Source: Pseudomonas sp. Teo4
GTDB taxonomy: Bacteria; Pseudomonadota; Gammaproteobacteria; Pseudomonadales; Pseudomonadaceae
Direction: 5' to 3'
Assembly: GCF_034387475.1 (NCBI RefSeq)
Contig: NZ_JAXCIL010000004.1
Span: 11,920-75,919 of the forward strand
DNA: 64,000 nucleotides
The notes under the pieces: generated by a model
The model's input: the letters and a program-made list of their open reading frames with translations, nothing else
Database searches by the model: none
What the model was told of the DNA's origin: nothing
Translations under genes and position numbers: made by a program
Shown: in pieces, positions 22,620 to 31,503 of the stretch
Numbering within the stretch: the stretch's first letter is position 1
How the letters are laid out: the number at the start of each line of letters is the position of its first letter

Positions 22620-23585
22620 ATGGGCGGCGGGCGACAGCAGGGCGCGGCACTGCTGATGGTGATGGTGGTGCTGGCGATGCTCGCGGCGGGCATGGCTTGG
22701 CTGGTGGAAGACGGCCGTCGTCAGGTCGATGAGGTACGCCTGTTGCACCAGCGTGTGCAGGTGCGGGCCATGGAACAGGCGGGGTTGGCCTACGCCGAAC
22801 AAGCGCTGCGCGATCCGGCGTGGCGCCAGAGCCCGCTTTTCTGGCAGGCCTTGCGCGGGCAGCCGTTGACCTATGATTTTGGCGCCGGGCAGGCGCAATT
22901 GCGGGTAACCGACCAACACACCTGTTTCAACGTCAATGCACTGCTCGGGGCGGACGGCGAGCGGGCCGAGCGCCAGTTACGCTATTTGCTGGGGGACGAC
23001 ATGGCGGCCGAACGCCTGGTCGATGCCCTGGCCGACTGGCTCGACAGCGACAGTGATGCGCGCCTGCAAGGTGCCGAGAGTGCTCAATACCTGCGCCAGC
23101 AACCGCCACGCCTGGCCGCGAACCAACCCATGCTCGACCCCAGTGAGTTGAACCTGCTGCTCGAACCCGATGCTTCGCGCCAGGGCCGCTTCCCGATGCT
23201 CTGCGCCTTGCCGCAGACCACGGGCTGGCGACTGAATGCCAATGCCTTGGGGCTGGAGCATTTGCCGTTGCTCGATGCGCTGTATGAGGGGCGTTACCCG
23301 CGTGCTCTGCTCAGTCGCATTGTCAGTGGTCGACCGGCGTCAGGGTATGTGGATGCAGCGGCATTGCGTCAGGCACTCGGAGCGGTGGATGACCAGACCT
23401 TCGAGGCGCTGAGTGAAGGATTGCTGCTCAACAGCGGGCATTTTCTGCTGCGGCTGTCGTTCGAGGAGGAAGGGCGGTCGATGCGCAGCGAGTTTCAGCT
23501 GGAGGCGCTAGGGGTGGTGCAGTGGCACGCGCGGGTGCCGGCGCAGCAGGTGCGGGTCAGGAGTAGGGCGCCGATAGCCTGGTGA
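22620..23585 (+). CDS. gspK: Type II secretion minor pseudopilin GspK
   Basis: Tip pseudopilin of the type II secretion pseudopilus, acting with GspI and GspJ. The 321 residues start with a prepilin-like leader (MGGGRQQG before AALLMVMVVLAMLAAGMAWL), lacking the Glu at position +5 as GspK characteristically does. The large periplasmic region includes CFNVNALLG, the family segment, and ADWLDSDSDAR. ATG 22620 has AGGAAG 9 bp upstream; a GTG at 22614 is also in frame but too close to that site. In most systems gspK follows gspJ; here it lies on its own about 10 kb before gspJ, separated by the phosphatase gene. Confidence 0.92.
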   Translation: MGGGRQQGAALLMVMVVLAMLAAGMAWLVEDGRRQVDEVRLLHQRVQVRAMEQAGLAYAEQALRDPAWRQSPLFWQALRGQPLTYDFGAGQAQLRVTDQHTCFNVNALLGADGERAERQLRYLLGDDMAAERLVDALADWLDSDSDARLQGAESAQYLRQQPPRLAANQPMLDPSELNLLLEPDASRQGRFPMLCALPQTTGWRLNANALGLEHLPLLDALYEGRYPRALLSRIVSGRPASGYVDAAALRQALGAVDDQTFEALSEGLLLNSGHFLLRLSFEEEGRSMRSEFQLEALGVVQWHARVPAQQVRVRSRAPIAW

Positions 23586-23610
23586 GTCATGGGGGCTGCT
23601 TTGCAGCCCA

Positions 23611-23739
23611 ATCGCCGGCAAGCCAGCTCCCACAGGGATCGCGCAGCTTTTTAGAAACTGAGCAAGACAGTTGCACCCACATGGACCGCGCAGATTTTGA
23701 GATCACTGCCGTACCTGTGGGAGCCGGCTTGCCGGCGAT
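23611..23739. repeat. REP pair with long spacer, GCCGGCAAGCCGGC family
   Basis: ATCGCCGGCAAGCCAGCTCC (23611) and its complement ending near 23739 flank about 77 bp. The right part repeats GCGCAGATTTTGAGATCACT and CCGTACCTGTGGGAGCCGGC, also seen at 21131-21212. It separates convergent gspK and the phosphatase gene. Confidence 0.85.
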
Positions 23740-23771
23740 TGGGCCGCAACGCGGCCCCTCTACCGATGAGG

Positions 23772-25829
23772 TCAGGCGGTACCGATCTCCCCGCCATCAT
23801 CGCGCTGAATCACCACCGTCGACGCCCGTGGCCGTACCGTGCTCCCAGCCGGGGTGGCATCGGTAGCCTTGTCGGTATACGGCCAGTTACCCGGGTGCTG
23901 AATGTTCACGAACAGCGTCTTGTTATCCGGCGTAAAGGTAATGCCAGTCACCTCACAGCCATTCGGGCCGACGAAGAAGCGGCGCAGGTCCACCTGGTTC
24001 TGGGCATTGACCGGGATCTGCTTGCCGCTGGCATCCACCAGGTCGGTCGGGATCACCGCCAGCAACTGGTCGTTGGTGTAGTCGGTCACGGTGGATTCGC
24101 CGTTGTCGGTCTCGAACCACAGCACGCCACGGCTATCGAAGCTCATGCCGTCGGGGCTGGCGAACTGGTTGAGTTCGGTCAGGCCCGAGCGGTTGATGTC
24201 GGCGGTGCCGGCGGCGTTGGCGCCGAACACGAAGATGTCCCAGGTGAAGCTCAGCTGGTCGTCGCTGTCGTGCCAGCGGATGATATGGCCGTGGCGGTTC
24301 GGGCCACGCGGGTTGGCAGCATCGACCTTGTCTGCGGTACGTGCGCTGTTGTTGGTCAGGGTCAGGTAGACATCGCCATTGAGCGGGTTGACCGCGGTCC
24401 ACTCCGGGCGGTCCATCGGCGTAGCGCCCACGGCATCGCCAGCGCCACGGGTGTTGAGGATGATGCCCGGCAAGTCGCCATACAGCGCACCCAGGGTGCT
24501 GCCGCCGGTGGTGGCGGTAGTGACGTCGAGCAACAGCCAGACGCCAGTGCCGTCGGCGTTGAAGCGGGCCACATAAAGCTTGCCCTGGTCCATGTACTTG
24601 GCGCCGGTGGCCAGGCGGTCGGCGGGGGTGGCGTCGGCGGTGTCCCATACGGCGTCGGACACGAATTTGTACAAGTATTCGTTGTTGGAGTCGTCACCCA
24701 TGTACCAGACCAGCGGCTTGCCAGCCACCGCCAGGCCTGGGCAGCAACCTTCGTGGCGGAAGCGGCCCAGGGCGGTGCGCTTGGTAGCCTGGGTGGCGCT
24801 GTTGTACGGGTCGATTTCGACGATGAACCCGTAGGTGCTGGCTTCGTTGCGGAAGTCGTCGGTGGCGCTGGCGCCTTTGATGGTGACGTCGAAGCGGGCG
24901 AATTCATCGTCTACCTCGGTGGCATCGCCGGCTGCGGTTTCCCACTTGTACTGGCCGCTGGAGGTACCCACACCAATGCGCGCCTGGTCGGCCGGGCGAG
25001 TGCCCTTGTTGACGAAGATGCCAGGCCAGTTCTCTTCACAGGTCAGGTAGGTGCCCCACGGCGTGTAGCCGTTCCCGCAGTTGTTGTTGGTGCCACGGCA
25101 CTGGGTACCGTCTGGCGAGAACTTGGTCTTCACATGGTCGGTGCCGCGTAGCGGGCCGGCGATGTCCATTTGCGAGACGGTGGTGAAGCGGCGGTTCAGC
25201 GGGTCGTTGTCGACCACCTGCCAGCGGCCGCTGACTTTCTGCAGGCGCACCACGCCAGCACCATGGGCGTTGATTTCCTTGCGCACCTCCTCTACCGGGC
25301 GATTGCCGCTGCCGTCGGTAGTGGGGCCGGCCGGGTGCAGGGCGGCGGTGTCGATGTACTCGAAGTTGATCGCCAGCAGGCCGTCTTCTGAGCTGCCGTT
25401 GATGGGGAAGAAATGCATGCCGTCGTGGTGCATGCCCATGGCGTTGGCCTGGTCGGTCGAGGTATTGCTGCCGTCGGACTTCCACGGGTTGCCATTGCTG
25501 TTGAGCGGCGTGCCCCAGGGCGCAAGTACGTAGGCGCTGTAGCCGGCGGCGACAACGCAGGCATCGGTGCGCGAGCCTGGAATGGACTGGAAGCCCAGTG
25601 CCAGTTTTGGCGGTTGCGGATCGGTCACCGGCGGCTCGGAGCTTGCGTCGTCATCTGAACCACCACTGTCGAAGCAGCCCGTCAGGCCGGCTCCGGCAAT
25701 CATGGCAATGGCAGCGCCAAGGCTGCCGCGCATCACGCTGCGACGGCTCAGGTAGGCGTCCATGACGCTGGTCATCGGCAGGTTGCCACTCAGGTTGCGG
25801 TCCAGGTTATCGCCGCTTTCTCGACTCAT
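23772..25829 (-). CDS. uxpB: PhoX-family alkaline phosphatase, UxpB-like
   Basis: Probable calcium/iron-dependent phosphatase (DUF839/PhoX) that frees phosphate from organic phosphate outside the cell. The 685 residues have a Tat signal with SRRSVMRG at 28-35 and a hydrophobic stretch; the sequence LTGC at 49-52 also looks like a lipobox. The PhoX domain includes WGTYLTCEENWPG, RFRHEGCCPGLAVAGKPLVW, and ASPDGMSFDSRGVLWFETDNG. In P. putida the PhoX-like UxpB is known to be secreted by the neighbouring type II system during phosphate starvation; I assign that symbol by family and position. It is transcribed away from the SoxB-like gene, and against gspK. Confidence 0.85.
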   Translation of the reverse strand: MSRESGDNLDRNLSGNLPMTSVMDAYLSRRSVMRGSLGAAIAMIAGAGLTGCFDSGGSDDDASSEPPVTDPQPPKLALGFQSIPGSRTDACVVAAGYSAYVLAPWGTPLNSNGNPWKSDGSNTSTDQANAMGMHHDGMHFFPINGSSEDGLLAINFEYIDTAALHPAGPTTDGSGNRPVEEVRKEINAHGAGVVRLQKVSGRWQVVDNDPLNRRFTTVSQMDIAGPLRGTDHVKTKFSPDGTQCRGTNNNCGNGYTPWGTYLTCEENWPGIFVNKGTRPADQARIGVGTSSGQYKWETAAGDATEVDDEFARFDVTIKGASATDDFRNEASTYGFIVEIDPYNSATQATKRTALGRFRHEGCCPGLAVAGKPLVWYMGDDSNNEYLYKFVSDAVWDTADATPADRLATGAKYMDQGKLYVARFNADGTGVWLLLDVTTATTGGSTLGALYGDLPGIILNTRGAGDAVGATPMDRPEWTAVNPLNGDVYLTLTNNSARTADKVDAANPRGPNRHGHIIRWHDSDDQLSFTWDIFVFGANAAGTADINRSGLTELNQFASPDGMSFDSRGVLWFETDNGESTVTDYTNDQLLAVIPTDLVDASGKQIPVNAQNQVDLRRFFVGPNGCEVTGITFTPDNKTLFVNIQHPGNWPYTDKATDATPAGSTVRPRASTVVIQRDDGGEIGTA

Positions 25830-26054
25830 CAGGGTGTCCTTATGTTGGCTGAGTTGGAGGAAAGCGCGACTTTAGAGCGCAAGTATGATGATTGATTGGC
25901 AGAAATGTTAACGGGTTTTTAAAACTGCCCGTTCTTAGCAATTGTGCAGAAAGATCAATTTGGAATTGTTGTCGAATTTCTGCCATTAAACTGTCATGCA
26001 GACGCCGCAACATCCGGGGCCCAACATGAACTCGGATAAGGACGGCGGGCAAGC
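25830..26054. promoter_or_regulatory. Divergent promoter region of uxpB and the gsp operon
   Basis: This 225-bp AT-rich gap separates two divergent transcription units. It contains one clear plus-oriented Pho box (listed separately). A second site pointing towards uxpB is expected but I found no good match on the minus strand. Confidence 0.6.
25980..25997 (+). promoter_or_regulatory. Pho box (PhoB binding site)
   Basis: CTGCCAT-TAAA-CTGTCAT is two 7-bp PhoB half-sites with an A/T-rich 4-bp spacer, differing from the CTGTCAT consensus at one position. It lies 57 bp upstream of the first codon of the SoxB-like lipoprotein gene, reading towards the gspCDEFGHIJLMN operon, in the place of a -35 element. 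It implies induction by phosphate starvation. Confidence 0.8.
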
Positions 26055-27683
26055 ATGCACAGGCGCGAAGTAATCAGCTGGATGGGTATCGGTGCCTTGG
26101 CACCGTTGCTCGGCGCCTGTTCCACATTGCCTGGCAGTCAGGGTGACAACGCCAGCTTCGACCTGCTGTACGTCGCCGACACGCTCGATGCCCGTCAGCC
26201 AGGCCCGGCCGTGGTACCGGCCACCCGTTTGGGGCCTGTCAGCCACTTGGGGCGTGCGCCCTGGATGACCGGGGCCAGCGCTAGCCTTGGCCACCCGCAA
26301 CTGGCGCCACTGCTGAATGCCAGCCAGGCGTCCGTGGCGCAGCTGGGGGGCTATGGCGTGCTGGCCGCCTTGCTCGAGCAGTTGCGCGGGGAGGCTGGTG
26401 CGGGCAACTGCCTGACCTTGGAGAACGGCCAGGGCTGGAACGGCAGTGGCCTGGCCTACCTGACCCAAGGTGAAAGCGGCCTGCAAGGCAGTCAACTGCT
26501 GGGCAGCGAGGTGCGGGTCAGCAGCGACGAGCGCGTGCTTTGGCCACAGCGTTGTGCCGGCCTTTATCGCCAGTCTTCCTCCATTACCCTTGGCGCCGGG
26601 CTCGCTGCCGAGCAAGGCCAGGCCTTGGGGCTCAAGCCGCTGCACATCTTCGAGCGTGGCGGAGCGCGTATTGCTGTGGTCGGCGTTACCGACCCGTACG
26701 CCCAGGACCAGAAAGCCTCGTTGAAGCAGTGGTACCAGTCGCTAAGCCCGGTTTTCGAGCAGGCTCGACGCGAGGCCGACCTGGTGGTGGCCCTGGCCGA
26801 TGTAGGTACCGGGCCTGGTCTGTGGCTGGCCGAACGTGTTCCAGAAATCGATGTACTGCTCTGTGCCCGTGGCCAAGACCTGTGGCCCGAGCCTGTGCCG
26901 GTGACCCAAGCCAGCGGCCGCCGCGTGCCGGTGCTCTTTGCCGGTTGCCGAGGCAGTGGGGCATTTCGCCTGCGTTGCCAGCAGGTGGCTGGGCAATGGC
27001 AGTTCGATGCACGCTTTTTCCCTGCGTTCGCACATCAGCTTTCACCGGCGGCGCAGCTGCGCGCCGGCCAACTGCAAACCCATCTGCATCAGCAGCGTGC
27101 AAGTCATGCGGCCTGGCTTGACCAGCCGCTGGGGCGTGCACCACAGGCCCTGTGGCGCCGCGATACCCGCGCTGGCAGTTGGGACCGCCTGCTGCACCAG
27201 GCCTTGGCCGACGACAGCAGCATGCCTGTGTTGTTGCCCGGCCTGCGCTATGACTACCCGGTGGCGATGGGCGAAGCCATCACCCGCGAGCATCTGATCA
27301 GCCTCACCGGCAGCTATCCGGCCCCCGTGGTCGAAGCCCCGGCGCGCCAGGTCGAGCAAGTGCTGGAAAACGCTGCCGAGCAACTGTTCGGCGACCCCTT
27401 GCTGCTGGACAACAGCCAGGACCTGCCGCGTTGGCAGGGCCAGCCATGGCGCATCAGCTACAGCCCACAAGGCAAACGCATCAGCGGACTGGACCCGGTT
27501 CAGGGGTTGTGTCGCACTTTCGGTTTACAGTTCGAGTCCCAGGCCGGCGAGCCGCTGTGGCAGCGGGTCGAAGCCTGGCTGGCGCGCCAGCAGGCGGGGT
27601 GGGAACTGGCGCCGCTGCAGTTGCCTGAGGTGCGCTATGTGCAGGGGCACCCCGGCTGGCACCCACGGCAGGTGGCCTCGTGA
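26055..27683 (+). CDS. SoxB/5'-nucleotidase-like lipoprotein lacking metal ligands
   Basis: Distant member of the SoxB/UshA metallophosphoesterase family, 542 residues. The order of blocks follows SoxB: LLYVADTLDARQPGP, NGQGWNGSGLAYLTQG, GARIAVVGVTDPYA, ERVPEIDVLLCARGQDLWPEPV, then the C-terminal 5'-nucleotidase domain with MGEAITREHLISLTGSYPAP. The metal sites seem gone: the DxH pair reads DTL, the GD block reads GQ, the usual GN/GH-E motif is missing, and the terminal GHTH reads CARG. The N-terminus has RR at 3-4 and a lipobox LGAC at 19-22. It is the first gene under the Pho box and overlaps gspC by four bases, so it belongs to the secretion operon, perhaps as a secreted or surface pseudoenzyme. 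Confidence 0.7.
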   Translation: MHRREVISWMGIGALAPLLGACSTLPGSQGDNASFDLLYVADTLDARQPGPAVVPATRLGPVSHLGRAPWMTGASASLGHPQLAPLLNASQASVAQLGGYGVLAALLEQLRGEAGAGNCLTLENGQGWNGSGLAYLTQGESGLQGSQLLGSEVRVSSDERVLWPQRCAGLYRQSSSITLGAGLAAEQGQALGLKPLHIFERGGARIAVVGVTDPYAQDQKASLKQWYQSLSPVFEQARREADLVVALADVGTGPGLWLAERVPEIDVLLCARGQDLWPEPVPVTQASGRRVPVLFAGCRGSGAFRLRCQQVAGQWQFDARFFPAFAHQLSPAAQLRAGQLQTHLHQQRASHAAWLDQPLGRAPQALWRRDTRAGSWDRLLHQALADDSSMPVLLPGLRYDYPVAMGEAITREHLISLTGSYPAPVVEAPARQVEQVLENAAEQLFGDPLLLDNSQDLPRWQGQPWRISYSPQGKRISGLDPVQGLCRTFGLQFESQAGEPLWQRVEAWLARQQAGWELAPLQLPEVRYVQGHPGWHPRQVAS

Positions 27684-28105
27684 GTCTGGGCGCCAGGCTG
27701 GTCACCGGCGGCTGCCTGACACTGGCCGCCTGGCTCGCCGCCCAGTGCGTGCTGCAACTGGGGCGCTCGCCGCAACCGGCCAGCCCGCCTGCCGCCAGCG
27801 AAACACCACTGCCAGGGCTGATGGTCGGCCACTGGTCGGCGCCAGGCGACGGCACTGCGATTGCCGTCACCCGTCTGCCACTGCAGTACCTCGGTGGCCT
27901 GAAGGCCAAACCATTGTCCGCCAGTGTGGTGGTACTGCGCTTTGGTCAGCAGGTGCGCACGCTCGGCCGTGGCCAACGCCTGGCACCCGGAATCGTATTG
28001 CAGGACATCGACGCCGATGGCCTGATTTTCGACAATCAGGGGCGGCGTGAACGCCTGCCCTGGCCGCCACGCCCCGCCGTGACCGGCTTCAAGCGCCAAG
28101 GATGA
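27680..28105 (+). CDS. gspC: Type II secretion protein GspC (short form)
   Basis: Inner-membrane connector that links the inner-membrane platform to the secretin. The 141 residues hold one N-terminal membrane span (LTLAAWLAAQCVLQL) and a homology-region domain (ITRLPLQYLG-like motif TRLPLQYLGGLKAKPLSASVVV, then GIVLQDIDADGLIFDNQGRRERL). There is no PDZ or coiled-coil C-terminus, unlike the 270-residue enterobacterial GspC. It starts with GTG overlapping the previous stop (GTGA) and is followed by gspD after 3 bp. Confidence 0.85.
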   Translation: MSLGARLVTGGCLTLAAWLAAQCVLQLGRSPQPASPPAASETPLPGLMVGHWSAPGDGTAIAVTRLPLQYLGGLKAKPLSASVVVLRFGQQVRTLGRGQRLAPGIVLQDIDADGLIFDNQGRRERLPWPPRPAVTGFKRQG

Positions 28106-28108
28106 ACG

Positions 28109-30052
28109 ATGCTCGTTAGATACTGCGTGGCTGCGGCCTTGAGCCTGGCGCTGACGCTGGCCTGGGCGCAAGAACCGGAAGTGTTCGATGATGACGGCAC
28201 ACCGCTGTACGAAGTCAATTTCGTCGACACCGAGTTGGGCGAGTTCATCGACAGTGTGTCGCGCATCACCGGCACCACGTTCATCGTCGACCCTCGGGTC
28301 AAAGGCAAGGTCACGGTCCGCACCGTCGACCGTCACGATGCCGATGCCATCTATGACATCTTCCTGGCGCAGCTGCGCGCCCAGGGGTATGCCGCCGTCG
28401 ACCTGCCCAATGGCAGTGTGAAGATCGTCCCCGACCAGGCCGCGCGCCTGGAGCCGGTGCCGGTGGAGCCTGCCGGCAAACAGGGTGAAGGCAGCGATGG
28501 CGTGGCCACCCGGGTATTCAATGTGCGCAACGCCGCCAGCGAGCAGATGCTGGGCATCCTCAAACCGCTGATCGACCCTCGGGTTGGGGTCATCACCCCT
28601 TATCCTGCGGCGAACCTGCTGGTGGTGACGGACTGGCGCAGCAACCTCGAGCGCATCGACAGCCTGTTACGCCAGCTTGATCAGGTCAGCGACGAGCCGC
28701 TGCAGGTGATGCCGCTGCAGCATGCCAGCGCCGCCGACACCGCCCAGTTGCTGACCCGTCTGCTGGCCCGCGAACAAGGTGGCGACAGTACCCAGGTGGT
28801 TGCCGACCCTCGCAGCAATGCCCTGCTGGTGCGAGGCAGCACTGACCGCGTGCGTGCCCTGTTGAAGCAGCTCGACCGCCCCAGCGACAACCAGCACAGC
28901 AGCAATACCCAGGTGATCTACCTGCGCCATGCCAACGCTGGCGAGGTGGTGAAGGTACTGCGCGGCCTGAGCCAGGAAGGCGGGGTGCCCGGCGAAGGTG
29001 AAGGGGAGGGCAAGGACAAACCCATGGTGCCGGCCAGCGATTCGGGTATCCGCCTGGAGTCTGAAGAAGGCACCAATGCGGTGGTGATGGTCGGCCCCGA
29101 CAGCGAGCTGGCGGCTTACCGCAACATTGTCGAGCAGCTGGACATCCGCCGCGCCCAGGTGGTGGTTGAAGCGATCATTGCCGAAGTCTCCGATAGCCGC
29201 GCCCAGGAGCTGGGAGTGCAGTGGCTGTTCGCGGATGAAAAGTTCGGGGCAGGCATCGTCAACTTCGGCAGCAACGGGGTGAACATCGCCAACATAGCCG
29301 GCGCCGCTGCCAGCGGCGACAGCGAGGCACTCGGTGACCTGCTGTCGGCCACCACAGGCGCCACGGCCGGCATCGGCCATATTGGCGGCGGCTTCAACTT
29401 CGCCATGCTGATCAACGCACTCAAAGGCAAGAGCGGCTTCAACCTGCTGTCCACGCCGACGCTGCTGACCCTGGACAACGCCGAAGCGTCGATTCTGGTT
29501 GGCCAGGAAGTGCCATTTGTCACCGGCTCTGTCACCCAGAACAACGCCAACCCCTACCAGACCATCGAACGCAAGGAAGTCGGGGTGAAGCTGCGTATCA
29601 AGCCGCAGATCAACATCGACAACAGCGTGCGTCTGGACATCGTCCAGGAGGTTTCGTCCCTTACCGACTCCACTGCCGCCAGCGATGTGATCACCAACAA
29701 GCGTGAGATAAAGACCAAGGTCATGGTCGAGGACAACGGTTTGGTCATCCTGGGCGGCCTGATCAGCGACGAGCTGAGCACCACCGACCAGCGCGTGCCA
29801 TTGCTGGGTGACATCCCCGGCCTGGGCCGATTGTTCCGCTCCGATACCAGCAAGAACACCAAGCAGAACCTGATGGTGTTCATCCGCCCGCGCATCCTGC
29901 GAGATGCGCCAAGCCTGGCGGGCCTGAGCGAGGACAAGTACCGCACCTTGCAACAGACCACCCCGCTCAAGCTGCCAGACCTGGCCGAGGGCACGCCGCT
30001 GATGCAGGTTTTCCCTGCCAGCCGGGCACGCCTGGAAGGCGGTGACTGGTGA
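28109..30052 (+). CDS. gspD: Type II secretion secretin GspD
   Basis: Outer-membrane secretin ring through which substrates exit. The 647 residues start with a signal peptide ([12 protein letters not shown]), then N0 ([20 protein letters not shown]), three repeated KH-like N1-N3 domains (for example [19 protein letters not shown]), and the C-terminal secretin domain with [20 protein letters not shown] and [20 protein letters not shown] plus [14 protein letters not shown]. No pilotin-binding S domain is obvious: the protein ends about 50 residues after that motif. It overlaps gspE by one base. Confidence 0.96.
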   Translation: MLVRYCVAAALSLALTLAWAQEPEVFDDDGTPLYEVNFVDTELGEFIDSVSRITGTTFIVDPRVKGKVTVRTVDRHDADAIYDIFLAQLRAQGYAAVDLPNGSVKIVPDQAARLEPVPVEPAGKQGEGSDGVATRVFNVRNAASEQMLGILKPLIDPRVGVITPYPAANLLVVTDWRSNLERIDSLLRQLDQVSDEPLQVMPLQHASAADTAQLLTRLLAREQGGDSTQVVADPRSNALLVRGSTDRVRALLKQLDRPSDNQHSSNTQVIYLRHANAGEVVKVLRGLSQEGGVPGEGEGEGKDKPMVPASDSGIRLESEEGTNAVVMVGPDSELAAYRNIVEQLDIRRAQVVVEAIIAEVSDSRAQELGVQWLFADEKFGAGIVNFGSNGVNIANIAGAAASGDSEALGDLLSATTGATAGIGHIGGGFNFAMLINALKGKSGFNLLSTPTLLTLDNAEASILVGQEVPFVTGSVTQNNANPYQTIERKEVGVKLRIKPQINIDNSVRLDIVQEVSSLTDSTAASDVITNKREIKTKVMVEDNGLVILGGLISDELSTTDQRVPLLGDIPGLGRLFRSDTSKNTKQNLMVFIRPRILRDAPSLAGLSEDKYRTLQQTTPLKLPDLAEGTPLMQVFPASRARLEGGDW

Positions 30053-31500
30053 TGCTGCCCTATCGCCTGGCACGTCTTACCGGTATTGCCAGCGCGCCAG
30101 CCGACGGCGGCTGGCATCTGTGGCTGCGCCGGGATGCCGACTGTCGTCAGCTGCAAGAGCTGCTGCGCGTGCATGGCCAACCCACGGCGCTCGAATACCT
30201 GGCACCTGACGCTTTCGATGAGCGCCTCGGCCAGCTATACCAGGCCGCAGATGCAGCCACCGAGGCGCTGATAGAGGGCATTGGCGAGCAGGTCGACCTG
30301 GACAGCCTGATGAGCGAAATGCCGCGCATCGAGGACTTGCTCGAAAGTGACGATGAAGCGCCGGTCATCCGCTTGATCAATGGGTTGTTCGGCCAGGCCT
30401 TGCGCCTGCGTGCCTCGGACATCCACATCGAAACCTTCGAGCAGAGCCTGGTGGTACGTCTGCGGGTGGACGGCCATCTGCGCGAAGTGCTGCGCCCGCC
30501 ACGGGCGTTGTCGGCGATGCTGGTATCGCGGATCAAGGTCATGGCGCGTCTGGACATCGCCGAGAAGCGCCAGCCGCAGGACGGGCGCATCACCCTGCGT
30601 GCTGCCGGGCGTGAGGTGGATGTGCGGGTATCGACCCTGCCCGGCATCCATGGCGAGCGGGTGGTGATGCGCGTGCTCGACAAACAGGCCAGCTTGCTGG
30701 CGCTGGGCAACCTGGGAATGCCGAGCGCCGTGCTGCAAGGCCTGCGCGCCTGCCTGGCGCGGCCCAACGGTATCGTGTTGTCCACCGGCCCGACTGGCTC
30801 AGGCAAGACCACCACCCTTTATGCCAGCCTCAACAGCCTCAACGATGGCAGCCGCAATATCCTCACCGTCGAGGACCCGGTGGAGTACGCGATTGCTGGC
30901 ATCGGCCAGACGGCGATCAACCCGCGTGCCGGGTTGACCTTCGCCAGCGGCCTGCGTGCCATTCTGCGTCAGGACCCGGATGTGATCATGCTCGGTGAAA
31001 TCCGCGATCAGGAAACCGCGCAGATCGCCGTGCAGGCCAGCCTCACCGGCCATCTGGTGCTGTCGACCCTGCACACCAACAGTGCGGTGGGCGCCGTGAC
31101 GCGCTTGCGTGACATGGGCATCGAGCCGTTCCTGATCGCCTCATGCCTGCGTGGCGTGCTGGCCCAGCGCCTGGTGCGCCGGCTGTGCCAGTGCGCAGTG
31201 GCGCAACCGCTGCAAGCGGCCGAGCGAGAACTGTGGCCCGAACTGGCAGCGCTGGGCAGCAGCTACCATGCGGTGGGCTGTGAGCACTGCCAGGGCAGCG
31301 GCTACGTCGGGCGCCTTGGCCTTTATGAGTTCATCGAGCTGGACGCCGGGTTGATCGGGCTGCTGTACGACGGTGCGAGCGAAGTGGCCATGCAGGATTA
31401 CCTCGCCCCGCGGCGCCAGAGCCTGGTGGCCATGGCCAGCGACTGCCTGGCGCGTGGCCAGACCAGCCTGGCCGAAGTGCTGCGTGTGGTGCAGGGCTGA
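30052..31500 (+). CDS. gspE: Type II secretion ATPase GspE
   Basis: Hexameric cytoplasmic ATPase powering pseudopilus growth. The 482 residues include an N1E domain, then the ATPase core with Walker [13 protein letters not shown] (near residue 245), the Asp box LTVEDPVEY, Walker [15 protein letters not shown], and His box [12 protein letters not shown]. The C-terminal cysteine domain is present in reduced form (RRLCQCAVA and [12 protein letters not shown]). ATG 30052 overlaps the gspD stop; a GTG one codon upstream is an alternative. Confidence 0.96.
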   Translation: MLPYRLARLTGIASAPADGGWHLWLRRDADCRQLQELLRVHGQPTALEYLAPDAFDERLGQLYQAADAATEALIEGIGEQVDLDSLMSEMPRIEDLLESDDEAPVIRLINGLFGQALRLRASDIHIETFEQSLVVRLRVDGHLREVLRPPRALSAMLVSRIKVMARLDIAEKRQPQDGRITLRAAGREVDVRVSTLPGIHGERVVMRVLDKQASLLALGNLGMPSAVLQGLRACLARPNGIVLSTGPTGSGKTTTLYASLNSLNDGSRNILTVEDPVEYAIAGIGQTAINPRAGLTFASGLRAILRQDPDVIMLGEIRDQETAQIAVQASLTGHLVLSTLHTNSAVGAVTRLRDMGIEPFLIASCLRGVLAQRLVRRLCQCAVAQPLQAAERELWPELAALGSSYHAVGCEHCQGSGYVGRLGLYEFIELDAGLIGLLYDGASEVAMQDYLAPRRQSLVAMASDCLARGQTSLAEVLRVVQG

Positions 31501-31503
31501 GCC

